Shown in pieces: positions 40,501-53,731 of a stretch of 64,000 nt of DNA. The notes under the pieces are model-generated. The model did not search any database. It was not told where the DNA came from and was given only the letters and a program-made list of their open reading frames with translations. Every line of letters begins with the position of its first letter. Within the stretch, counting starts at the first letter, position 1. The position numbers and the translations under genes were made by a program. The DNA is from Glandiceps talaboti (lineage: Eukaryota > Hemichordata > Enteropneusta > Spengelidae), in assembly GCF_964340395.1 (NCBI RefSeq), contig NC_135549.1, forward strand, positions 3,141,001 to 3,205,000. The letters run 5' to 3'.

Positions 40501-43500
40501 AACAACCCATTATTACAATGTTGATAACAATTGAAACATAACTACTGTTTAGTTTTGCTATTCACCAAACTTGATATCACATGATTTGCAGAGTGACCAC
40601 AAAAACTAAACTTTAATGAATTCTTATCAAGATGCTGACATGACATATTGTCACTGATTCTGACACAAGTGAAAAATAGTGACCAAAAAGATTCATCAAA
40701 TAGGACACTCATGATCATGTCATGGGTTGTAGATTTTTGTCAAGTAAAACTCTATTGCCCAGCATTCATTTCTCTCACTTCATCTAATAATAATAAAATG
40801 AAACCAATTCACTATTTGCAATTTGGAGTATTCAATTTTTCTGACCTGTTGAAGGGCATCTTGTACTTTGGAATGGTCTTGATTCAACTGTTCCTGGATA
40901 GTACGAGCACTGCGTTCATGGGCAAGTTCTTTGCGAGCCTCACTTTTATCTTCTTCCAACTATTGAGATAAAAAAGGGGACATACATCTTATTTTCCATA
41001 CTTTCCTTGATACATGTGTGTTGACTGGGATGACCCATAGTGGGACAAGTCACAACTTGTAAGTTGATGTTTATTTTAAGGAGACATAGAGATTGAAGAG
41101 CTTATTGTTTAATTTTAAACTTGTTACTTGAATAGCTCCTACCAGCTAAGGATTTCTAACAATACAATAAAATACCCAGTCTGACTTGACTAGCCATATA
41201 TTTATTAATGTTATGACATTTCAATGTGACAATACCAGTAGTATGTAAAGGAATGCCATTACCGGTATGAACTGAAGACAAATTGTACCGTGTGCAGGGT
41301 GTACAATATTACATAAAGTCATGTAACAAGACAGTTGCAGCTAGTGCATTTTCAATTCATCTTCACTATCTCTTACCTGTTTGATTGTAGTAAGGGCTTC
41401 ACGAAGTTCCATTTGTAAAGTTCTACTGGACAACTCTAATTTCTGTCTGGCTTCTAACTCCCTGTAAGTTACAAATAGATACATGCAGGCAATATGATCA
41501 TACAGTATGGTATATTAACTTAAAATAGAGTACCCGCCTTTAAATAGTTAATCTAAAAACGATATGACAAAAGATGTCCTTAAGTATCTAAATTAAATAT
41601 GTTCTACACCAATAACAAATTGATAAAACGAATGTGTGAAAATGTGTTGGGAAAAGTAGATACAATAGGTGTCAATACCCTTTGAAATCTTGTAATATAC
41701 AAAAAACACATCATATCAAGTTAAAGCCTGGTACTCTAAAGCCAGACTAAGTCACACTTCAGTAAGTTGTAATATTGGCCACATTGCAAAGGTCTTTCCT
41801 ATCAAAATGCTCTGACAATTTCTATAGGAGTAGATATGGCAGCCACTAGTTAGTAAACAACTACTATCTATCAATGAATCAATATTGCAATGACTTTCCT
41901 ACACACTTTCTGAGGTTGTAACATTTGATTAGTTGTGATTTTGATGTGGATGTCACCAACCATGATTGTACATGGAGCTACGGCCAGTCACACAAACTAC
42001 TGACCTCTGCATTCACACACAAGGCAGTAATACCAGTCACTTACTGTATGTACTGTTGTTCCTTCCTATCTAGCTGGTCTTTGGTTTTTGTGAAAAGACT
42101 TTCAGCACTGCTTGCCTTTTCTGTTTCTTCTGTCAGCTTGTAACTACAAAACATGATACAGAAAGTCTAAAATTATTTTCTGACACAACTTTGTCTTTTT
42201 CAAAACATTGTTGTATTATTTTATGTAGTCTCCAGTGTAAAGCTAATGAATTAGCCTAAACAGTTTATTGCCTCCAATATTTCCAAGGTGACTTTATTTT
42301 CATTTCTACTGAATTGTAAGGTGAGTTTCAGTCTTAGAAAAGGCACAAATACATGTATTGCCTAAAAAAAATTATACGGTTGAAGTATTTCTATGTTTTA
42401 CCCTTACTTGATATTTCTGACTTTGGTTTCCAGCTCCATCTTCTCTTGTTCTAGTGTAGTTTTAGAATGAGATAACTTGTCAATTTTCCTGTTGAAATTA
42501 ATAATAACAACATACACTGATAAGTTAATATAGTCTATATGGATACTACTACACTATGCAAACAATTTGGATTCTTTTATGATGTAATGATCTAAATTAA
42601 ATTGTTCAATTAAAAATACAAAGTTGGACAATAATGAGATAATTATTATGATGTAATAATTCATGGTATTGTAATCGATAATACTTATTTTTTTCTCTCT
42701 ACTTAGGTGGGCCAGATTATTACTGCTTCTCTGCAATTAGTAAGTTGTTTCTCCATGATTCTCTCATACGACTCATTTTAATGTTAGACAAAATCATAGG
42801 GTTTATTGTTATTCATGAAGTTACATCAAATTTTGGTCTACAATAAACACAAAAATAGACAACTCTAAAGAAAGACGCCACTGAAAACCAAGAGTTTAAG
42901 TTATCTAAGTCATGTATATATCCTACTTGCCTTTCAAGGTCAGATTTTTCCATTTCTAATTTCCTGATCCTGGTTTCTATGGTAATTCTAGAACTCCTCT
43001 CCTTGTCAATTTGTCTCTTGTGATCTCGCAGTGTCTCTTGCATTTGTACAACCATGTTTGGATCTGTAGTTCCTGTTACAATCATAAAAATGTAATTTTC
43101 TCCTTCTTGTGCTGATTCCATGCATTAATGAAATGAAACCAGGGATCAAAGTTTCCCTGTTCACTTTTCTATTTGATAACTTTTTACAATTCTGAAAGCG
43201 AAAGGACATCTGGAGGAAGCAGTGCATAAACTTCCCAGAGATAACAATCATACAATAGATAAAGCCAGGAAGAATCACTTTATTGGTAAGGTTTGTTGTG
43301 GATATATGGATTTCTGAAATGGGTATGAAAGATTATGACAAAGCTACATGAAACGTTTTTTTTTTATAATTGTCATTAAATAAAAATTACTACTCACAGA
43401 ACCAAAAAATTCCTTCAAGTATTTCTTAATTACTTTTTGACTCTGTGAGTAGATATTTTCATTTGACACTATGAACTCAGTGTCTATGGACATCCATTTT

Positions 43501-46500
43501 CGTTATTATTGTCACTAGATTTACATACATCATTGTCAATTTCAACCAGTTTTACTACATGATGAAAGCGTCAGTACTTGATGAAATGATACCAGTATTA
43601 TCCAGCTGAAGGTGACAAATAATTATGGATATGACTTACAACAACATTTGACATCAACATTCAAAGTATCTTGAGAATTAACATGTTTTAAAGTGTATGA
43701 TCTTAATGACCTTATGACCTTTAACATGACCTTTGACCCATACCTGATGGAGGTGGAGGTGATGTCACAGATTTAGGTAATGGAGTTGAAACATATGAAT
43801 GTATTCCATCACCTTCAGTGTCTGTGTCAGAGAAAGACAAACCGTCAGCTTCCTCCGTCAACATTTGTTTCCAACTCTGAGAAAAGAAATTTGAATGTTT
43901 CAAATAAAGTCAACATTATGAAACTTTGTGAGAAGGGGAATACAGTGTGTACATTTGGGATAAATGGAAATACAGCTGCAAAACTAATCATGAGTAAGAC
44001 CGCTGTTTTCTGAAAGTGTCTGCAGTTTAGGTTTTGTATGATCAATCAAGTGAAATTAACAACACAGTATCATTCTATGGTGTATATATAGTGATAACAC
44101 TAAACCCTCCTGTTATTGGGCAATGACTGTTAGATAGTAAATAAAATAAACAAATGAATAAATAAATAGATAAATAAATAAATAAAGATATAACATTGGT
44201 AGGTAGAGCTGTGGACCATGATAGCCTGTGATATGTTTTTGATTAGATATCTCTTAATGTGAATTATGTACAATCAAAATCTCAATTTCAAATTAACAAT
44301 TTTATTCTTGTGTTGCTATCTGCTGTAACTATAAATTGTAAATGAGTATGTCTATGCTGTAAAAGTGATGACAATCTCCAATTCCTCTACAACTGTTCAA
44401 TTTTCTACCTTTTATAAATCAAACACTGATAATAAATTTGAAATGATAATACTTTCTATCTTCTCATTACAAACAGACTTCTAAATCTATTACATAAAGT
44501 TGATCCACATATATCGTACTCATCTGGTTTACTCAAATGACTAAAGTCAGACTTACTGGATTTGCAGAACCAGGTGTGTACGGTTGCCGTGGTGATATTG
44601 ATCTGTTAGAAAAACCACTTGAGGGTCTGCAAAGGAAAACACAGATTTCCTAGATTGTAAGATTTCAGAGTCAAGCCCAAGAATCTGGCTTTGTAAATTC
44701 AGCATGATATTTATACAATATCTTGTCCTCTGGATGATCGACAATGACTAACTCAAAAGCAGTTGTCTTTATGTTGTGAATTTCAAATATGAATAAATAA
44801 TTGGGTAATAGTATAATATCTGATTACAAATTTACCTGAATGGAACGGGTGATGGTTGATTACTCCAACTATCACTGGCACTGTCATCAAAATCATTTAT
44901 CTTATCATCATAGCTTTTATGGAACTGTTCAGCAATTCTTTTTCTCTCCAATTCTCTTTTCCTTTCTTGCTCAATCATGTCTTCTTCTAACTTTCTCTTT
45001 TCCTCCTCAAGTTTACGTTGATTTTCCCTCCATTTTTCTTCCTGTTTCTTCTGTTCTTCTTGTCGTCTTTTCTCTGCTTCCCATCTTTCCTCATCCATTT
45101 TCCTCCTCCTTTCTGCATTCCGTCTCTCTTCCTCAGCCATTCTTTTCCTATCTTCTTCTTCTCGTTGTCGTCTCTCTTCCTCCAGCCTTTGAAAGTTTGC
45201 CCTCCGCCTTTCCTCATCTCTCTTTCGTTCTTCTTCTCTCCGCCTCTCTTCTTCCTGTCTTATCTTTTCCTCCTCTCGTTTTCTTTCTGCCTCTCTCTTC
45301 CTTTCTTCTTCTTGTCTTTTCCGCATATCATCATCTTGTTGTATTCTCTCCTCTTCAAGTCTCTGTCTTTCCTTCTCTTTCTGTTCTGTCTCTTCCTTCT
45401 CAAGGGCTTCTCTCAACTCTCTCTCCTCTCTATCTTTCTTTTCTTGATCTTCTTTCTCCCACTGGAGCATTCTCTGTTTTTCCTTTTCCTCATCTTCTTT
45501 CAATTGTTTCTCTAGTTCCTTCCGTTCCTAGAATTAATAAAAAAAGGGAATGTATTAGCTATAAATGATATACTGTTTATTAGCAAGAGTTCTAAACTCT
45601 GATGATGGTTTGTTTTATGGGGTAGGTGTTAGCTGCCCTTTCTGAAATAAGACAGCTCATTAAAGTCTGTATTTAAAATTTACCAACACATGTTATTATA
45701 CTACTTTTAATAATTTCTTAATAAGATAACTTGAAGACTGAATACATATGAAACAGATCCTGACATTTTAAATACCATTTTTATTATTTCTACCTTTTCA
45801 GCTTTTCTTTCCTTTTCCCATTCACTCTCAGTTTCCTCTGTTTCATCATCCTCTGAGAAATCAACGACATCTTCACTACGGGGTGATTTAGGACCAGTCA
45901 AGTGGATGGCTTGTTTAGTTGGAACTGTACTCTCTTTGCCTAGTGGTATAGCCTTTGGAGAACTTTTAGCAATTGGATCAGCACGTGGTGTGCTAGCTGC
46001 ACTGCTAGCAAATGGATAGCCACGAGGTGTACTCACTGCACTGCCACCTGTGATGTGAAATTAGAAATGAACACAAGATGTGGTGAAATCAACATATCAG
46101 TAAATGAACAGGATATTTCAGACTGAGTGGAAACAAAGAAAATCATGTTGTAATACTTATAGCCACATTTGTTTTGTCTATAATGATGCACAAATATCAT
46201 AACACATCAATTACAAACTGGGATAATGTATGCAACACCACACAATAATGACTACTGCTACGAATGGTGTTTTACCTTTTCTGCTGGAGGCATGAGATGG
46301 TAGAAGATCAGTATCTGAATCCCAGTCATCATCTGGAAAGAAAATCAACGAATCAACGTTAATGACAATTTCAAAGATGATTGGGAGTTCACTGTGACAT
46401 GACTTTGTCAAAGATGATTGGGAGTTCACTCAGTGACATGACTTTGTCAAAGATGATTGGGAGTTCACTCAGTGACATGACTTTGCCAAAGTTGTGAATA

Positions 46501-48239
46501 TAAAAGACTATGTATCGTACTGAAGATAGTTTTCCTTGTTTTCTATATATTTCTTTTCTTCTTCAAATTACTGCTTTGTGACAAACAATTTCAGTCAATT
46601 CTACCAATTTGTGCAAGAAAGCATATCTAATGTTGTTCATTTTTGTAATTTAGGCAGAGTGACACAAGAGAGTCAGCTGTCATTTATAGACACAATCCAT
46701 CTTGCCATGTATTCACCTCCCACAAAGTGTTTGAATGACTCATACAATTCATGACCTAATCATGTTGTATGATGCAAAGTTCACATTAATTAGCATAGAT
46801 TGAGAAGTAGCATATGTCTGAGAGAAAAGAATTGTGAGCAATGAGCAACTATTCTTCAGCTATGGGGAAAATGAACATTCTGTACACTCATAGGTCAGAT
46901 ACAAATTGGAACAGACTTTTCCAAATGTATGACAGGACTATTTACTAAATTAATTGCTGCCACAATTTATCAAGAATGATGTGAGAACTAGCCCATCTCA
47001 ATATATATGGGTAAATATACATATCAAAGACATCAAATACAGATATTCTGAGCTTTGATCACTGACAATGACATCACAAAGGGAAAAGGGTGATTCTTCA
47101 TCAGCCTGCTATATTCCAGGTTTACTATGTACACCTAATATAACACTACTGAGTGAGTCTAACTTACCATCTTCATCATCATCATCTTTTGGTTTGTTGA
47201 TTTTAGCTGGTGTAGTTTTCATGTCAATATCACCTTGATTCTGCAATGGACACAAGACAACACTCTTTACACTTTACATATGAAGGCATATATATAGGCT
47301 GACAGCAACAACACGTGATAAAAAGTATGGCATGTATTGTACATGTAATCAAGATACAGTCCTATTTTCCTTACAAACAGACAAACACAGCTAAACATTC
47401 AAAATACAAAATACATATACCTTTAACATAGAGTAAATGCTGACTTCTAGACGTTAAAATCTGGAGTGGTTAAACTTGAATAAGGGCAAATATACACAGA
47501 TTAAAAATTTTGAAAGAAGCATAACTTATAGTGGAAACCTATTCTGTTGTAAGTAACAAGAGAATATTAGTTTGTCTTAGGTTTTGATCTTTGTATCTGT
47601 TTATATTAGAGTTCATAAAATACTGGTACATCAACGGCCACTCACTTATTTGTAAATTATTCATGTGGGACAAAACAATACAACTAACATTCAAATGTAC
47701 AGAACCGTGTCCTGACACTAACAATATGTCCAAACATGTTTAACACCCACAAAAAATGTAAAGGTGAGAAATGCATTCAGATTTCCTAAGTAGAAGCATT
47801 GTCAAATGAATTCATAGAGTCTATCTTGTAGATTGTTATTACAGGACTTCAATTATGTATGTTTACTGAGAGATACTTTAACTTTAGCTTAGATTTGAGA
47901 AAGTATTAATAATTGAGTGTACTCACAGGATTACCAGTTCTCATAACAGGTGGATAGTGAGTTGTTGGTGATTTTGGGTCATCATCTTCCATCATTGGGA
48001 TTACATCCATCTGAGAATCATCCTCATCAAAGTCAATATCATCTACATCATCTAGTCCCAACTCTGCGGCAAATGCTGATGGTTGACAGAAAACAGAAAT
48101 CAAGTTGAGATGGGTGATAAACAGATTGAATAAACCTGTTACAGTAAGATATCACTCAGAACGTTTTAAAGAAAACTTACCTGGTGTATGTTAACCAAAT
48201 GACAAGAAATTCACATATACACACATACAAATACACATA

Positions 48240-48283
<44 letters not shown>

Positions 48284-51200
48284 AATGCACTTATGCAAGC
48301 ATGTGTATATACATACACGCACACCCACACATATACACATATATACAAACACATTCACAGACAAACAGACACAGACACAGACACACCACACACGGGTACA
48401 CACAAGAAATGCTAGCCTTTCTGAACTATCAATTTAGTTAGAAGCATGAAAAACTAGGCCTAAGCCTAATCAAAAAGTCTAAGATTCCAAATGTATGATC
48501 AAAATAATATCAACCCTTCAAGGAGTGCATTTCTAGTAAGATTAGATAATTACACCCTAAATATAGGCTATCAGCCATTAAAGGTCTAATGATGATAGAA
48601 AGTCTTCAGTGAGTTCCTCAGGTTTAAAGAGAGTCTTCTAAAAACTCAACGTAAAACATGACATATTCTTCAACTAGACTCCCACCATAGGATTTATCAA
48701 AATCACTTTTTTGTCAATCATTTGAAACATGTTGTAAATCTTTGATATTTCATGTTTGTGAAAAATTCAAGCTAAAATCATACATGTGGGTAATGTGATA
48801 GGTAACCAATATCTCTTTATACTTTCAGCCATTATTTGAAGAATGAGTAACATACATGGGAAATTTGAAATCTGATATCAGAATACACTGTAATGGTAAG
48901 GCCATAGAAACGTATGTCAGTGATTCTACTGAAATCTTAATAACATTACCATGGTAACAGTTGGACTGAAATTGTGGAATGAAACTGATTAAATGTCTGA
49001 TGTAATTCTAGTAGATTTTACAGTATAGGCTATGTAACCTAATGAGCACAGGTAGATTTTATCCATGTCGTAGCCAATGGAACACATGATCTAATTCTAA
49101 TGTACATAATGTTGTCTATGGAACACGAATACAATTTATCTATGTAGCTGACAGAAAACACTGATTTTACATATGTACACATCTATAAACCTAACTGACA
49201 TGTAGATTTTATAGTTACGGTGACCCAGCTCTCAAACAAAGACTTAATAGTTAAGGTGGCTCAGCTCACAACCAAAATACATAAATGCCATCAACTAAAT
49301 TAGACAATATTATACGTACTGGCTTTCTTGTTCTTCTCTTCGTCCATGTCTATGTTACCATTGACTAGTGTTGATGGTTTACCTAGTGGACAAGTGATAC
49401 ATCAATTACTACACTATAGTATTTGTCCACTTTATAGGCAGTAACAAGATAAGCATGGCACAGGTAACAAAGATGCTATAGTAGATCATTATTTGTATGT
49501 TTGTATGGTTTTTATGTAATCACTTTTCAGTACACTACAACATGACAGTTATTTGCATACATCCAAGCTTACTTACAAATTCACTGATTCTATCAGCATT
49601 GAATAAAATACATGTGTAAAAATAGCAATGTAATATATATATATCATTTTCAAAAGAGACAAATAAGATATAAAAAATGCCCACTCTATGCTTTGTCTAA
49701 TAAATAATTCTGTTAATTAACTGAATTAATTCTTTCCTTGATATTTGTACTGCTGCTGTAATTTTTTTTATGTTGATACTTAAAATAAGTACAAAATTTC
49801 ATAAACTGAGGCTTAACTCATTTTGTATTCTACTAACACGATCAAACCCTGAGGCTTGGCATCCATTTTAATACTTGTTTGTTTTCAATGGTTGGCATGG
49901 TGACAGACTAGGTTCTCAGACTACATAAAGAGTTAAAAATACACACAAGAAAAAAAAAACACATACAGAGGGGAAAAAGATCATTTTAAGACATTCAGGT
50001 GGAAATGAAACCTACAATCAATTCTATTGATTTAATTTGCATAACAATGTAACTGTTGTAAATTGCAACAACATGATCAATTTGTAATGGGAGGAAGTAT
50101 AACCAAACACAGAAATTGGAATTTGGGACATGCATGAAAGAAACACCACTGTGACAATAAGAAAGTGTATTTCTCATTGAATGACAAACACAGATCTACT
50201 CTGTAGAAATTGAATTAACACATTTTAGTGCATTATGCAGATTTGTGTGTGTAGGTTCCTTGCAAATGGAAGGACTCAAACATATATTTCTACATCTTTG
50301 TAAATTTCAACAAATCTTACATGAATAATGAAATATGAAATAAAATAGACATGGCATTTTTACGACAATTTGTACATTTCACAGTATCCTTGAAAAACCT
50401 TTTATATGAATGCAATAATATAACACCCAAATAAAGAATGCAGAGGCAATTTTAAATGTTTGGCTTTCTGCCAAAATAACAGCTGAGACTTCCATGCCTA
50501 CTGGTCTCTCCAAGTCTGTTCATTCTCAGATTTTTTTCTACATGTATTCTCATGTAATTTCAAAAAGTCAACAGTAAATCTCAAATCTACTGAGGTGTCA
50601 TCAAATTTGCTGCTTTGAGAAATAGTCCATTATTGATTTATACAGCCAAAGCCATTTGTCAGTAACTGAATAGAGTAGAGTGGATTGGCCTAAACATGTT
50701 ATCAGCAAGGTGGTGGGAACCCAGCCCCCTCTACTAGACACCAAACATGTTTAATAGCAAAGCCACGATTATAAATATATACACACAGCTTAGCAACTTC
50801 ATCATGGTGTGCAAGCTCCATTTCATATATGGTCAATTACATTGTAAACTTAATCCTAGTGTCAGCTAATACTATTACCTGAGGTACAGGGGTGACCACT
50901 GTACTATATATATGATATTTGAAAAGAACACATAACTCTGAGAAATAGACACAATAAACAGAAATTGACATTTGTCAAATATACATACCTTTACCATCCG
51001 CATCATTTGGAGAATCACCTACAGTGGATAGCTGTAACAAAAATGTGTTGTGTTGTAAGAATTTGAATTTCAGTTGGAACCTTGCCCAGTCTGGTTGAAA
51101 GGCAGGGTCACACAAGTGTATTCAACAGGTACTACATACAAGACAATACCCACTCAAGCTGTAAACTTCTGTTTTGATTCAAAATTATCACAAAAATCAG

Positions 51201-52540
51201 ACTGGACAGAGTCAATAAAAAATAAGTAAATACCAAATAAATAATTGCTTACACTAACTTACGTATTTCTTAACAAAATTGGCATTGCTGTGGTTAAGTA
51301 CATGTATACAACTGCTGTAGTTAGGAATACAATAGGAGAGTGTACACAAGAACTGTTCTATACATTCAATGGAATCATTTGTATGTCATTTGCATATGAC
51401 AATAATAGAACACATTGGAGAACCAGCCATGATATGACCTCTGAACTCTGACACACACATGGGGTCATGTTCTAAATTATTTCATGAAGAGGGTTCTAAA
51501 GTTCTAAAGAAATTAAACATTGAAATTGGAATAAACTGAAGAATATTTTTATAGAGAATAGAAAAGTTCCTCCTCTTACTGACTGAAGACTTTGAAGGTA
51601 AAAATATGTATCATTATTTTACACTGCCAACTGTCTATTATGAGCCTTAACAATGCATGTAAATGTTGTATCAGTTTTTTACCATCTTACTTTATACATC
51701 CATGGAACAAGCATAAATTACAATAACTTTGAATAATGAATGTCTGTAGCAATTTTCATATTTCTAACAAGAAATTTGATGCCTCCCATATCATTTCAAG
51801 ACTATCCATTACATATAGAGTTTGTTCAGGAAAAATGATATCAAAGATACGTACTTCAAACCAAATATTTTATATTTTATATATATATATGTATCTCTTT
51901 CTGGATGACTTCTCTCATAATTTCTAGCCGTGTTTTTTATTTAAATCATGTATCCTTGGTTGGTAAAAAATTCATATTTAGCAAAATTATCCACTGAACT
52001 ATGAAATTTGTAAGAAAAAACACAAGATTTCTTAAAAAGAAAATAAGTAAAAATGTACAACTGTAGTGTAACACAGCAATTCTATAATTTGTGAAAGAGT
52101 ATTTATGTGACAGCATTCTCTGTACACAGAAAACAGGATTTGTGAATATTTTTTTTAATTTGAAATTCTCCAAAAACAATGAGTTAATTGGAATTAACTA
52201 TACATTCATTCATGCAGATTTCATATCACTATGGCTCTGTGCATAGATCTTAGAGATGACTCTACAAGATCTATGATCTGTGTACCCATTATGTCACATA
52301 AAGACACGTTTCATGTCAAAAGAAATTTCACACTACAAACCACAAAACAAACTCAGAAGGGGTCTGATCTAAAAAAAATGAGGTATTTCAATTTAAAATC
52401 ACGCTGTTCCAAATAAAACGTGTAAACATGAGTAAGACTGGAGTAGAAGTAAAGACATAGTGAAGTAGAAATTTCAAGGGAAAAAAACATGATAATTTTT
52501 ATAACATTTTGCTGCATTATTTATTTATCTTATTTAGCTA

Positions 52541-52592
<52 letters not shown>

Positions 52593-53660
52593 AATTTAAT
52601 ATAAAGTATAAAGTTAATGATCAACGTTTCATATACAGAAAATCAGATATTTGGGCCTAACTCTTCATGGTTTTAAGCTAATATTGAGCATTATATGTAA
52701 CAATTTTACAACAAAAAGTTTGTAATAGTTCAAAAGGATGGCAGATTTGGGGGTGGAATGTCAACTTTCCTAAAGGCCAGGGTTTCAATCCCAGGTTCTA
52801 CATTTAATGTTATCTTATCAGCGGAGCTATAAAGATGAAATAGGATTATTCTTTTGTATTGGACTAACTTTTTATAGCTCAACCAAACAGCTGTTGCCAT
52901 ATCTAAATTTCAAACCCTTTTCAAACTGGCCTTTTATATTTAAAAAAATGGACCATGAACATTCTAAAGTACTGTGTCTACAAGACTCTTTGATAAGTTC
53001 TACTATGTATTGGTTCAGTTTCAATTATCAAGTTTCGCTATCATTACTGTTTTAAAGCATGTGACAAATCCACAGTCCCGATGTTTGCAACAGAAAGACT
53101 GGTCATTACAAAATACTTGTATTTCACATGAATGGCAGACCCAGGTTTTCATGTTTGGTTGAAAGAAATGAAATTTCTGAAAAATTGTAATGATGGGACA
53201 AACCTTATAAGGGGACACCTTAACAGGTGGCTCACTGTTTATAGACTCAGACAAGTCTAGGAAATCATCACCACCATCAAAGATAATACTCTCCGCCTGA
53301 TAGACAGACAAACCAAAATGACAGTGACAGAAAATGAAATGAAATATTACAATAAAAACAAAAAACAAATAAAATGTACGTTTTCATCACCACTGTGCCA
53401 CATCAAAAATACAGTAATAATTCCTAATTTTGAAATCACAATAAATGAAAATTTATTGCCAGTGTGCCCTCTTGGCAACTTTGATTTTGTGACAGCAGAA
53501 TATGGTGTTCCCCTATTCCTGACTACATGGTCACTCACAAGAAATTCCAATTTTTATATCATGTTGACCCATGATGAAAACATTTCATTTTTTATTTGAA
53601 ACCGCATTGTTCATTGTTCCAAAATGAAGAAATTGTTTGTGGCACAGTCAATAACTCAAA

Positions 53661-53695
<35 letters not shown>

Positions 53696-53699
53696 ATGA

Positions 53700-53731
<32 letters not shown>

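Noticed and set aside
44840-45568. Plus-strand frames of 165 and 242 codons, Ser/Phe/Leu-rich
   Set aside because: They are antisense shadows of the E/K/R-rich exon of the ANKRD26-like gene; GAA/AAG/AGA codons give TTC/CTT/TCT on the other strand.
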